This document shows, in pieces, positions 18,204-27,604 of a stretch of 64,000 bases of DNA (position 1 is its first letter; each line of letters starts with the position of its first letter). This stretch comes from Bacteroidales bacterium (lineage in GTDB: Bacteria; Bacteroidota; Bacteroidia; Bacteroidales; F082). Made by a program: the position numbers and the translations under genes. The notes beneath the pieces are model-generated. The model was not told the DNA's origin. It did not search any database and saw only the letters and a list, made by a program, of their open reading frames with translations. The stretch spans positions 62,001 to 126,000 of the forward strand of contig JALNZT010000001.1 of the NCBI GenBank assembly GCA_023229135.1. The letters are read 5' to 3'.

Positions 18204-19117
18204 GCCTGCGAAAAAAAAAGTTTGTTTTGGTAGTCACCGGTCCTACTGCTTCCGGCAAAACCGCCATGGCTATCGCGCTGGCAAAGGCGTTTAATACGGA
18301 GATAATTTCGGCAGACAGCCGACAGCTATACCGCGAGATGTCCATCGGCACTGCTGTTCCATCCACAAAAGAATTGCAGCAGGTTCCCCATCATTTTATT
18401 CATTGTTGTTCGGTAGGCGAAACATTTGACGTGGCGCGCTATGAAAAAGAGGTTTTGCTTTTGCTTGAAGAACTTTTTCAAAAGCATGACATTGTTGTCC
18501 TATCGGGCGGTACCGGCTTATACATTGATGCGGTTTGTCGTGGCCTGGATGTTATTCCAAAAGTGAAACCGGAAACTCGTGAGAAAGTAAGCGATTTTTA
18601 CAAACAATTTGGGCTCAAGGGATTGCAAAATGCTGTAGCTGAATATGATCCGGAATATTTTAAAACTGTTGACCAGCAGAATCCACGGCGCTTGCAACGG
18701 GCACTTGAAGTTTTTGAGCAAACCGGTCTGCCCTTTAGTTTTTATCATAAAAAAGCACCCAAAAAACGTGATTTTGAAGTAGTTTGGACGGCTATCGACA
18801 GGGATAAAAATGAACTTCACAGCCGTATCAATCAGCGCGTAGAAAAAATGATGGCAGAAGGACTTCTCGCGGAGGCCAAAAATCTGGTTGCTTTCAGGCA
18901 GTTTAACGCACTCAATACCGTTGGATACAAAGAGCTTTTTGCCTATTTCGATGGGAAAATAAGTTTGGACGAAGCTGTAGAACAGATCAAAACAAACACC
19001 CGTAAATACGCCAAAAGACAATTGACCTGGCTGCGTAAAAACAAAGGTTACCACTGGTTTAAAGCTAATGAGCTACCTAAGTTGATTCAGTACGTTGAAA
19101 CTGCGATGAACCCCTAA
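18200..19117 (+). CDS. miaA: tRNA dimethylallyltransferase
   Basis: The 305-residue enzyme transfers a dimethylallyl group to N6 of A37 in tRNAs reading UNN codons. The P-loop GPTASGKTAMAIALA, ISADSRQLYREMSIGTA and the LSGGTGLYIDAV motif are all intact, and the C-terminal RQLTWLR is typical. The start overlaps cca by 4 nt (ATGA), making a tRNA-maturation operon. It ends tail-to-tail with the kinase gene, sharing 4 bp. Confidence 0.97.
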   Translation: MSLRKKKFVLVVTGPTASGKTAMAIALAKAFNTEIISADSRQLYREMSIGTAVPSTKELQQVPHHFIHCCSVGETFDVARYEKEVLLLLEELFQKHDIVVLSGGTGLYIDAVCRGLDVIPKVKPETREKVSDFYKQFGLKGLQNAVAEYDPEYFKTVDQQNPRRLQRALEVFEQTGLPFSFYHKKAPKKRDFEVVWTAIDRDKNELHSRINQRVEKMMAEGLLAEAKNLVAFRQFNALNTVGYKELFAYFDGKISLDEAVEQIKTNTRKYAKRQLTWLRKNKGYHWFKANELPKLIQYVETAMNP

Positions 19118-19953
19118 AACTTATCGTAATAATCCATCAATCCTTGGGCCGGACTTCTCATAAATTTTCCGACAGTAAAACCTTTGTTATTAAGCTGTTG
19201 CCTAAGCTCATCCTGAAAGTAAAAAGCAACTGAACCTGTGAATCCGATTGCTAAGTTTGGGTCAGGATTAAAACAACCAATATAATACTCAATAAAAAGG
19301 TTAAAAGATGCGCTGACAAGCGATTGGATAAAGCTGTGGGATTTATTCGCATACGCAAAACGTGAAAAATCAGCGAGATAAGCTGCTGCTCCTGGTTGAT
19401 GATACACTTTTGTTAAAAAATCAGGCAACTGAAGTGCGTAAGCCTCAGCAAATTTATCGGCGAGTTCTTTTGGCAGCTGCTGCCTGAAAAACGCGCTGCA
19501 TAGCATTTTGCCGATGTGCGCACCACTTCCTTCATCACCTAAAATATAACCCAGAGAAGTAATTTTTGCTGTGATTTTCTCGCCATCGAACAGGCAGGCG
19601 TTAGAACCAGTGCCCAAAATACAGGCAATACCGGCTTCGTGCCCTAATAAAGCATGGGCAGAAGCCATCAGATCGTGGCTGACTGTGATTTTGGTTGTTG
19701 GAAATAATTCTGATAAAAGGCTTAGAACCTTTTGCTGGTTGACTTGGGTACCACAGCCGGCTCCGTAAAAGACAAGTTTTTCAATATCAAGGTAATCTAT
19801 TTGTCTCTTAAGTGTTAAGACTGATTGCTTGAGACTCTCGGTTTTGTGCTGCCACGGGTTAAAACCTGCTGTGCGAATTGGTTTTTTCCACTGGCCATAG
19901 TGTTTCACCAGCCACTCGGTTTTGGTTGCGCCGCTGTCTGCAATTAGTATCAT
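19114..19953 (-). CDS. BadF/BadG-type ASKHA ATPase, N-acetylglucosamine kinase-like
   Basis: The 279-residue protein has the actin-like fold signature: phosphate-1 loop LIADSGATKTEWLV, then SHDLMASAHALLG, CILGTGSNACLFDG (adenosine/phosphate-2) and GDEGSGAHIG. Members phosphorylate N-acetylglucosamine or related amino sugars in the cytosol, consistent with recycling of wall sugars in Bacteroidota. It is a single gene facing miaA. The family is clear; the sugar is inferred. Confidence 0.85.
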   Translation of the reverse strand: MILIADSGATKTEWLVKHYGQWKKPIRTAGFNPWQHKTESLKQSVLTLKRQIDYLDIEKLVFYGAGCGTQVNQQKVLSLLSELFPTTKITVSHDLMASAHALLGHEAGIACILGTGSNACLFDGEKITAKITSLGYILGDEGSGAHIGKMLCSAFFRQQLPKELADKFAEAYALQLPDFLTKVYHQPGAAAYLADFSRFAYANKSHSFIQSLVSASFNLFIEYYIGCFNPDPNLAIGFTGSVAFYFQDELRQQLNNKGFTVGKFMRSPAQGLMDYYDKF

Positions 19954-20038
19954 CTGCCAATTTTGTGGCTAAATTAGAAACTTATTTCTACAAATGCTGT
20001 CGATAGACTTATTGTGTGTTATTTTGAATTGTTTTAAT

Positions 20039-20046
20039 TAGTTTTG
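20039..20046 (+). promoter_or_regulatory. Promoter -7 box of speA
   Basis: TAGTTTTG followed by C fits TAnnTTTGY. It implies a leader of about 60 nt before the ATG at 20113. No TTTG is seen at the 19-bp spacing. Confidence 0.45.
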
Positions 20047-20112
20047 CAAAATATAGGTGAGCTGTGAAACAGTGAGGCCTGAAACATATTATAAATCCGA
20101 ACAATTACTTCT

Positions 20113-22005
20113 ATGAGAAAATGGCGCATTGATGATTCTGCTGAGCTATATAATATCAACGGTTGGGGTATTAACTATTTTTCTATCAACGACAAGGGAA
20201 ATGTTGCGGTTACTCCGCGAGAAGATTTTCCTTCAGTTGATTTAAAGGAGCTGATTGATGAGTTATCGCTTCGCGATGTCAGCTGCCCGGTACTACTGCG
20301 CTTCCCGGATATTTTAGATTCGCGCATTGAGCAAATGCAAAATTGCTTCGATCTCGCTGCCAAGGAATATGACTACAAAGGCAAAAATTTTCTGGTTTAT
20401 CCCATCAAGGTAAATCAGATGCGGCCGGTGGTAGAGGAGATTGTTAGTCACGGAAAAAAGTTTAATATCGGTCTGGAAGCCGGATCAAAACCCGAGCTGC
20501 ATACGGTGATTGCCATCAATACTAACAACGACTCTCTTATTGTCTGCAACGGCTATAAAGATGAAGATTATATTGAGTTAGCACTTCTCGCTCAAAAAAT
20601 GGGCAGGATGATTTTTATCGTCGTTGAAAAACTTAACGAGTTAAAACTAATCACAAAGATTGCTAAACGCTTGAAAGTGAAGCCTAATATTGGCATTCGC
20701 ATTAAACTTTCCAGTTCTGGAAGCGGTAAATGGGAAGATTCGGGTGGCGATGTAAGTAAGTTCGGTCTTACCTCAAGCGAGCTACTCGAAGCACTCGATT
20801 TTCTTGAAAAGAACAAAATGCGGGATTCGCTTCGCCTGGTGCATTTTCATATTGGAAGTCAGGTGAATAAAATCCGTCGCATAAAACTTGCTTTACGTGA
20901 AGCAGCGCAGTTTTTTGTGCAGATTTATAAAATGGGTTTCAAGCTCGATTTCGTAGATATCGGAGGTGGTCTTGGCGTGGACTACGACGGAACAAGGTCT
21001 GCAAATAGCGGTAGCAGCGTTAATTATAGCATACAGGAATATGTGAACGATGCTACTTTTTCAATCGTAGATGCCTGTGAAAAAAATGATCTCCCGCATC
21101 CAAATATCATCACCGAATCGGGGCGCTCACTTACAGCCCATCATTCGGTCCTGATTTTCGAAGCCCTCGAATCGACCCATCTTCCATCATGGGAAGAAGA
21201 TGAAGACATCAAAGAGGAAGATCATGAGCTGATTCATATGCTTTATAATTCCTGGGAAAACGTGAATCAGTCGAGTATGCTCGAAGCCTGGCACGACGCA
21301 CAGCAGATTAGAGAAGAAGCCTTAGATCTATTCAGCCTTGGAATGCTCGATCTGAAAACCAGGGCGCAGGTAGAACGACTTTTTTGGTCAATAGCGCGCG
21401 ACATCCACCAAATGGCCTCGGAAATGAAACGTGCGCCGGAAGAGTTTGATAAATTGCCTAAGCTGTTGTCTGATAAGTATTTCTGCAATTTTTCTTTGTT
21501 TCAATCACTGCCGGATTCATGGGCTATAGATCAGATTTTTCCCATAATACCCATTCATCGCTTAGATGAAAAACCCGACAGATATGCTACACTGCAGGAC
21601 ATCACCTGTGATTCTGATGGGAAGATCGATAATTTTATTTCTACCAGAAACTTTTCACATCACCTGCCGGTACACTCATTGAGCAGTAAAGAGTCTTATT
21701 ATATTGGTGTATTTTTAGTAGGTGCTTATCAGGAGATTCTGGGTGACCTGCACAACTTGTTTGGAGATACCAATGCCGTGCATATTTCAGTGAATAAAAA
21801 AGGTTACGAAATCGATCAGATCATTGATGGTGAAACGGTTGCAGAAGTACTGGAATACGTTCAATATAATTCTAAAAAACTGGTAAGGACTGTTGAAATC
21901 TGGGTTACTTCTTCCGTAAAACAAGGTATAATTTCGGCAGAAGAGGGAAAAGAATTTTTGTCCAACTACCGCTCAGGTTTATACGGATATACCTATTTGG
22001 AATAA
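20113..22005 (+). CDS. speA: Biosynthetic arginine decarboxylase
   Basis: The 630-residue PLP enzyme converts arginine to agmatine, the first step of spermidine and related polyamine synthesis in the cytosol. VYPIKVNQMRPVVEEI holds the PLP Lys; GLEAGSKPELH, VHFHIGSQVNKIRRI, DIGGGLGVDYDG and TESGRSLTAHHS are family landmarks. Length matches SpeA of Gram-negative bacteria. The stop codon shares a base with the start of the PfkB kinase (TAATG), so the two are coupled. Confidence 0.96.
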   Translation: MRKWRIDDSAELYNINGWGINYFSINDKGNVAVTPREDFPSVDLKELIDELSLRDVSCPVLLRFPDILDSRIEQMQNCFDLAAKEYDYKGKNFLVYPIKVNQMRPVVEEIVSHGKKFNIGLEAGSKPELHTVIAINTNNDSLIVCNGYKDEDYIELALLAQKMGRMIFIVVEKLNELKLITKIAKRLKVKPNIGIRIKLSSSGSGKWEDSGGDVSKFGLTSSELLEALDFLEKNKMRDSLRLVHFHIGSQVNKIRRIKLALREAAQFFVQIYKMGFKLDFVDIGGGLGVDYDGTRSANSGSSVNYSIQEYVNDATFSIVDACEKNDLPHPNIITESGRSLTAHHSVLIFEALESTHLPSWEEDEDIKEEDHELIHMLYNSWENVNQSSMLEAWHDAQQIREEALDLFSLGMLDLKTRAQVERLFWSIARDIHQMASEMKRAPEEFDKLPKLLSDKYFCNFSLFQSLPDSWAIDQIFPIIPIHRLDEKPDRYATLQDITCDSDGKIDNFISTRNFSHHLPVHSLSSKESYYIGVFLVGAYQEILGDLHNLFGDTNAVHISVNKKGYEIDQIIDGETVAEVLEYVQYNSKKLVRTVEIWVTSSVKQGIISAEEGKEFLSNYRSGLYGYTYLE

Positions 22006-22940
22006 TGGATTATTATGCTTTCGGGGAAAGTTTGCTCGATATTATTGTAAGCAAAAATGAACAGGCACAAACCGTAGCCGGTGGATCGCAATTGAATGTC
22101 GCTGCGAATCTCGCTATAGCAGGTCATAAAACACAGCTAATCAGTTATATCGGAGAAGATGCTCCGGGAAATATAATCCATAATTTTGCTAAGAAAGCCG
22201 GAATCGGAACCGACTTCCTGCATAAAGATGCGCAACATAAAACTGCTATTGCTTTTGCTGTCCTAAATGAGGAAGGACAAGCGTCGTATAGCTTTTACAA
22301 AGATTATCCCAAAACGTTGTTTGAGGGCGTGGCTTTCCCGGAATTCAATGCGGATACCTGCTTTTCTTTTGGAAGTATGGCAGCGCTTGAAAACCAATGG
22401 CAGCCTGCTTTAGAACACTTATTATTGTCGGCTAAAAGTGCCGGTTCACTTATTTTCTACGACCCAAATATCCGATCGAAGTTAAAAGATAAGACAGCAG
22501 AAAGCCGTTTGCTCAGAAATATGCAGGTGGCAAGCATAATACGCGGTTCTGATGAGGATTTTTTCACGATTTTTGAAACTACAGATCCTGTTATCATCGC
22601 CGAAAAAGCCGGACTGCACGCCACACAGTTGCTCCTGATTACGCAGGGAGCCAAAGATGTAATCGCTTATTTCAAGAAAGAAAAAACTTCGTATCCCATA
22701 CCAAGCCTAAAGCCGGTGAGTACGATAGGAGCGGGCGATGCTTTTAATTCGGGAATTTTGAGTTTTGCTGAAGTGTTGCGGTTAACAGCAAAAAATATGC
22801 ACTTGCTCGTTGACGAAATCATTGGTGTACTCGTTGGCGTTGGCATTAGCTTTGCTGCTAATGTCTGCAAAAGTACCGGAAACACGATTTCTGCTGAAAT
22901 GGCGGATAGTTTAAGAACGATCCGAGACGACCTTTCCTGA
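22005..22940 (+). CDS. PfkB-family carbohydrate kinase (fructokinase-like)
   Basis: The 311-residue kinase has PfkB signature 1 (GGSQLNVAANLAIAG) near residue 26 and signature 2 (STIGAGDAFNSGIL) with catalytic Asp near residue 245. YDPNIRSKLK is the usual mid-protein landmark. It phosphorylates a sugar, probably fructose, in the cytosol. Its start overlaps the speA stop by one base. The last 30 bp overlap the end of the convergent DUF5916 gene. The substrate is inferred only. Confidence 0.9.
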   Translation: MDYYAFGESLLDIIVSKNEQAQTVAGGSQLNVAANLAIAGHKTQLISYIGEDAPGNIIHNFAKKAGIGTDFLHKDAQHKTAIAFAVLNEEGQASYSFYKDYPKTLFEGVAFPEFNADTCFSFGSMAALENQWQPALEHLLLSAKSAGSLIFYDPNIRSKLKDKTAESRLLRNMQVASIIRGSDEDFFTIFETTDPVIIAEKAGLHATQLLLITQGAKDVIAYFKKEKTSYPIPSLKPVSTIGAGDAFNSGILSFAEVLRLTAKNMHLLVDEIIGVLVGVGISFAANVCKSTGNTISAEMADSLRTIRDDLS

Positions 22941-25358
22941 TTTAAAATATTGCCAATCAAGATAATAAAGTATTTTGATGCTGAGATTGTTTCCTATTGG
23001 AGCGTCAAAAGTTCTTTTCAGGTTATTGAAAAAGTTGTTTTCTAATTCAGCCAGATTTTCATTGCTATAGACAGCATTTTTCCAGATCAATAACAGCTCA
23101 CTTCCGGGCGCAAAATTCCATTTGAACACCATATCAACATTGAAGGCGTTTACAGAAAAATCTTCGTCAGCACTATAACGGTTAGGATAAACGTGGCCAT
23201 CAGTATGCAAATCGTAAAATGATAAGTAGTTGACGCGCAGCCAGTAATGGCGCATCCTGAAAGCCAGTGATGTATTGGGGCTAAATACATAATCAGCTTC
23301 CAGACTGGTTGTTAGCTCTTTAATATCGCGGCGGCCAAAAATGATGGCAGGCTTTTGCATATTGTTGAGCGAATCGGTTACGTAGCCAATATTATTCATG
23401 CTGAAATCCACAAATAGTTGTGGCACTATGGTAAAGTTTTCACTTACCCGCCATCTTGGTTCAATGCTTGCCCACCAGTTGAATAAATCCTGGCTTGGCA
23501 CATGCCACAAACCAAAGTTTACATCTGCAATAATTTTTTTTCTGTAGTCGGGCGAAATCCACAGCCCCATAGAGTAGCTTTTGTCAGTATAATATTCATA
23601 ACCAGTAACTCTTGGCTCGAAATGGTCGTGGAATCCAAGAGGTTTCAGGTCGAGATCAAAGCCAAATGAAAACTGTTTTTTGGTAGTTGCTGATCCATCA
23701 ATGCCTACTGACAGCTGATTAAATTTCCGGGGATTATTCAAATAATAATAGTTTAGATAGAAACGGGACCGCAGTCTTAAAAACTCACCGAAAGGCTCAT
23801 AAATATTGTATTTTATATTGTAGCCATTTCCAATCTCGTTGTTTTTGCTCAAAAAACCCATAGCGTTAGGGTCGTAATCATCGGAAATATATTTGAACCA
23901 GCTTTCGGCCAGGAAATTCCCACTTACTTTTCCTACATTAATTAAGGCGTATTCACCCAATTGAGGCTTGTCGTTGCTGCTATATTGCTGGCTCAGATTG
24001 AGTGTTGCTTCCAGCTCGTAGGTGTTTGATTTGTCGCGCAACCTGAATTCCGTCCCGCTTACATTGGCAGCAAAACGATTTTTTGGCTTATAAACATTGG
24101 TGTTGTAAAAACTTAGTGAGGAATTATTTTTCAGCGACTGATCAAAAACGAGCATGCTGTAATTCGTGAAAGGCGAGGTCATTAGTCTGTTTTCGGTGTC
24201 ATTGCTGTCGAGCACAGTAGCATATGTATTACTGGTCATGGCATTAAATACACCGATACCAAGTCCACCGGCGGTTTTGCCACTCAGTTTTATGGCGTTA
24301 ATCAATTGTGAAGCATCCGGGTTTTCAATAATTCTATCCCGGTCATACTGTCTGTTTATGCTGTTATATTTTTCAGGTGTGCTGCCGATTCGGCGGGTAT
24401 AAAAGATGTTATTACCTTTGCTAAACAGCTCGGTTCCTTCTGTGAAGAAGGGACGTTTCTCTTCGTAATACACCTCGTAAGGCGAGAGCGAAAAAATTCG
24501 ATCATCTGATTCCACTTGGCCAAAATCGGGTATTAGCGTTACATCCAGCGTAAAACTCTCTGAAAGACCTGCTTTGATGTCCATGCCGTAGTTATAACCG
24601 CTTTGCAGTTTGTTGCTGTAATTATCATGTTCAACAAAAGCCGAAAGATAGGGTGTGGCACTCAGTCGTAAAGGTGGTTTAATAGCTTGTATTCCAGTAA
24701 CTAAACCAGCTTGTTGAAGCTGTCCTGCAACGGTTTCATCAACACGGTTCCAGGTCGTGATTTCGCGTATGCGCTGAATATTTCGCTGAAAATTGATTCC
24801 CCATTCCTGGACTTCATTTTTTGGGAATCGCAAGGCAGAATAAGGAATCATCATCTCAACCGTCCAGCCGGTGCTGTCAATGGCTGTGGCCGATCGCCAA
24901 ACTTCATTCCAGCCATAATCCTGGTAATTTTGCGCATCAAGCTTAAAATCAACTTGCACATTGCGCACCGATACAAAGAAAGCCATGCCGTTGAGGCCGT
25001 CATTGTAGGGATCTAAAATCACACCGAAATAATCTGCCATGCCAAGATTGTCGCGGCTTTTGAGTTCTTTCCACAAACTATCAGGATTTGGGTCATTGCT
25101 ATGTGCACCAATGTAGATTGCTTTGTCATCATAGAGCAATTTCACTTCGGTATCGAAGCTGGCCGGCCTTCCGTTTAAGGGTTCACGCTGCATAAATCCT
25201 GAAGCGATGGCGGCGTTTTGCCAGACTTCTTCATCCAGTTTACCATCAATATTGATGGAGGTGTTGATTCTTTCAGCTTGTATGCTTTTTCGGGTTTGGG
25301 CTTCCAGCACAAAAGAAAAAGTAATAAATAAGCATAAAAAAATCAGCGATCGTAGCAT
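22911..25358 (-). CDS. Secreted CBM9-like/DUF5916 outer-membrane protein
   Basis: The 815-residue protein has a signal peptide (MLRSLIFLCLFITFSFVLEAQ). Residues 30-230 form a carbohydrate-binding CBM9-like domain with INIDGKLDEEVWQNA at its start. The rest is a DUF5916 region rich in alternating aromatic strands, typical of an outer-membrane beta-barrel. It is common in Bacteroidota; the function is not established, and glycan or protein binding at the surface is the usual guess. No SusC/SusD partner is adjacent. Confidence 0.88.
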   Translation of the reverse strand: MLRSLIFLCLFITFSFVLEAQTRKSIQAERINTSINIDGKLDEEVWQNAAIASGFMQREPLNGRPASFDTEVKLLYDDKAIYIGAHSNDPNPDSLWKELKSRDNLGMADYFGVILDPYNDGLNGMAFFVSVRNVQVDFKLDAQNYQDYGWNEVWRSATAIDSTGWTVEMMIPYSALRFPKNEVQEWGINFQRNIQRIREITTWNRVDETVAGQLQQAGLVTGIQAIKPPLRLSATPYLSAFVEHDNYSNKLQSGYNYGMDIKAGLSESFTLDVTLIPDFGQVESDDRIFSLSPYEVYYEEKRPFFTEGTELFSKGNNIFYTRRIGSTPEKYNSINRQYDRDRIIENPDASQLINAIKLSGKTAGGLGIGVFNAMTSNTYATVLDSNDTENRLMTSPFTNYSMLVFDQSLKNNSSLSFYNTNVYKPKNRFAANVSGTEFRLRDKSNTYELEATLNLSQQYSSNDKPQLGEYALINVGKVSGNFLAESWFKYISDDYDPNAMGFLSKNNEIGNGYNIKYNIYEPFGEFLRLRSRFYLNYYYLNNPRKFNQLSVGIDGSATTKKQFSFGFDLDLKPLGFHDHFEPRVTGYEYYTDKSYSMGLWISPDYRKKIIADVNFGLWHVPSQDLFNWWASIEPRWRVSENFTIVPQLFVDFSMNNIGYVTDSLNNMQKPAIIFGRRDIKELTTSLEADYVFSPNTSLAFRMRHYWLRVNYLSFYDLHTDGHVYPNRYSADEDFSVNAFNVDMVFKWNFAPGSELLLIWKNAVYSNENLAELENNFFNNLKRTFDAPIGNNLSIKILYYLDWQYFKSGKVVSDRS

Positions 25359-25508
25359 ATTTCAGATTTGGTTTTAGTCTGCTTAACTATTGATAGTAAG
25401 CTAATCAAGGCCGAAAGTTACTTTTTTTTGATCAACTAGTTTAACTGGCAAAGAATTCGGTAAAAAGAACCAAGAAAATGGATTTTCAGCTAGCCAATTA
25501 GCTAAGGT

Positions 25509-26024
25509 TTATTCATTTCCAAACTCGCGCTGATAGATTTCAAAATTTTCCTCATCAAAGCAAACAAAAACAATCCGTTTCACAAAGCTCAATTTCGGTA
25601 AGAGGTTTTTCATCAAATCTGCAACCACGGCGGCGGCTTTTTCTTTCGGAAAGCCGTAAATGCCAGTAGAAATATTGGGAAATGCGATGGAAATACATTG
25701 GTTTTCGTCAGCGAGTTTCAGACTGGTTTTGTAGGCATTGGCGAGTAAATCAGCTTCGTGGCTGTTTCCACCGCGCCAAACCGGGCCAACTGCATGAATG
25801 ACATATTTGGAAGGCAAATCGAAAGCTTTTGTGATTTTGGCATCTCCGGTTTCGCAGCCGTTCAGCTTTTTGCAAGCTTCAAGTAATTGCGGGCCTGCCG
25901 CCCGATGGATCGCGCCATCGACACCGCCACCGCCTAAAAGACTTTTGTTGGCTGCATTTACGATGGCATCTGTGTTTTGTTTGGTGAGGTCTCCTAAAAT
26001 TACTTCGATAGAAATGGAATTCAT
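25509..26024 (-). CDS. Macro-domain O-acetyl-ADP-ribose deacetylase
   Basis: The 171-residue macro domain of the MacroD/YmdB type shows GDLTKQNTDAIVNAANKSLL, GGGGVDGAIHRAAG (ADP-ribose diphosphate binding, catalytic Asp) and FPNISTGIYGFP. Such enzymes hydrolyse O-acetyl-ADP-ribose or remove mono-ADP-ribose from protein carboxylates in the cytosol. It lies 23 bp after the NfeD protease gene on the same strand, so cotranscription is likely. Confidence 0.95.
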   Translation of the reverse strand: MNSISIEVILGDLTKQNTDAIVNAANKSLLGGGGVDGAIHRAAGPQLLEACKKLNGCETGDAKITKAFDLPSKYVIHAVGPVWRGGNSHEADLLANAYKTSLKLADENQCISIAFPNISTGIYGFPKEKAAAVVADLMKNLLPKLSFVKRIVFVCFDEENFEIYQREFGNE

Positions 26025-26047
26025 TGCAATAATTTTTGATGATAAAA

Positions 26048-27427
26048 TCAGACTTTGCGTACGATAAGTTGTCCGGTTTGATAGCTAAGTACCACAACAT
26101 CAGTGTCGGCATTGATATAACCACTCACGGCGGTGGCGTCATACATTTCGTCGTCGATAATCACTTTTCCGGAAGGACGCAAAATGGAAAATGTTCTTCC
26201 ATTTTTGCCTATCATTGAGGTATATTCCTGATTTGCAGTGGTAAATCCCTCTGATTTATTTTGAACAGTATCCAGCGCCAGGTGGCCAAATTGGTTTGTG
26301 CTAAAAATTCTCTGACTGAGATAAAGCGAGAGTAATACCGAGCTAAAAACGGCTATAATTACAATAAAAAACGATTTGGCAAGTGCTATAAAATCCATGC
26401 TGAATGGGCTGTCGCCAATGGTATCAACCATTGCAAAGCTGAGGCCTGCAACAATTAAAGTGATGCCAGTAATACCAGCTACACCAAAGCCGGGTATGGC
26501 AAATATTTCGACGAGCAAAAGTATCACGCCGAGCACAAAAATAAGCACCTCCCAATTGCTTGCCATACCTTCTAAATAAAGCGGTGCAAAATAGAGCAGT
26601 GCTGCCAAAACAGAAGCTGCAAGCGGGAAACCTATACCGGGTGTTTGAATTTCAAAGTACAGACCACCAATGATTATCATGATCAAAATTCCGCTCACAG
26701 CGGGATGAATCAGCATGTTGATAATTTTATCAGTGCCACTGAGCTTATGCGGGATAATCTCGTAATTCTCGTGTCCGGCAAGTTTTAAAACTTCCTCAAT
26801 GCTACTCGCTTTCCCTTCGGCAAAACCAAATTTAATGGCTTCGGAAGTGGTGAAAGTGAGTACTTTACCTGAATCAGATATGCCAGCTACATAAATTGAA
26901 GGATCAACCATAGCCTGTGCAATCATAGGATCGCGCCCTTTGGCTTCGGCAGTACTACGCATCATGGAGCGCATATACGACTGGAACTTATCCGGTACCA
27001 CCTCGCCAGTTTGATCAACCACAGTTGCTGCGCCGATATTGGCTCCTGCAATCATATAGATGCTGTCGCAGGCTATAGAAATCAATGCGCCGGCAGAAGC
27101 TGCGTTATTGTCTATAAAAACATAAACAGGAATTCTTGCGTTAAGGATTTTCGTGCGAATAGAATCGGCTGCGTCAACCATTCCACCGTAAGTATTCATT
27201 TGAATCAACATCAAATCCGCCTTTTCAGCATAAGCTTTTTCAAAGGCTTTTTGGGTAGTTCGCCAAACAGGAGGCGCAATTTGTTCTTTGATATCAAAGG
27301 TATAAACCCGAAAAGGCCTATCAGCTGTATCCATCTTTAGCTGTGGTAGTTGTAAAGTGTCATTTGGTTGAGCTCCGATGGAAAACAGCGTAGAAAGTAG
27401 TACCAAAGTGATTAAAAATCTTTTCAT
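26048..27427 (-). CDS. NfeD-type membrane-bound serine protease
   Basis: The start at 27427 (MKRFLITL) is chosen because it opens the signal peptide; a second ATG 12 bp upstream is also possible. The roughly 459-residue product has a ClpP-class Ser-Lys protease domain (nucleophile Ser in NNAASAGALIS, Lys in the STAEAKGRDP region), four to five membrane segments between residues 240 and 370, and a C-terminal NfeD OB-fold. Family members cleave stomatin-like membrane proteins; no stomatin gene is adjacent here. The protease domain should face the periplasm. Confidence 0.9.
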   Translation of the reverse strand: MKRFLITLVLLSTLFSIGAQPNDTLQLPQLKMDTADRPFRVYTFDIKEQIAPPVWRTTQKAFEKAYAEKADLMLIQMNTYGGMVDAADSIRTKILNARIPVYVFIDNNAASAGALISIACDSIYMIAGANIGAATVVDQTGEVVPDKFQSYMRSMMRSTAEAKGRDPMIAQAMVDPSIYVAGISDSGKVLTFTTSEAIKFGFAEGKASSIEEVLKLAGHENYEIIPHKLSGTDKIINMLIHPAVSGILIMIIIGGLYFEIQTPGIGFPLAASVLAALLYFAPLYLEGMASNWEVLIFVLGVILLLVEIFAIPGFGVAGITGITLIVAGLSFAMVDTIGDSPFSMDFIALAKSFFIVIIAVFSSVLLSLYLSQRIFSTNQFGHLALDTVQNKSEGFTTANQEYTSMIGKNGRTFSILRPSGKVIIDDEMYDATAVSGYINADTDVVVLSYQTGQLIVRKV

Positions 27428-27518
27428 CAGTTCCTGCATTTTAGAATGGTAAAGGTAAGAATTACAAGATTAACACGGCTATTAAAACAGCTGACAATAG
27501 AAATTGATTCAAATGTTT

Positions 27519-27526
27519 TACCTTTG
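27519..27526 (+). promoter_or_regulatory. Promoter -7 box of DEAD-box helicase gene
   Basis: TACCTTTG fits TAnnTTTG and implies a leader of about 70 nt before the TTG start at 27605. Confidence 0.4.
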
Positions 27527-27604
27527 AAAGCTCGAAGGGTAACAACAAGCGTTGAAATGTTACCAAATTCGATGATTACTGATGACCCATAAACACTTTA
27601 TTAT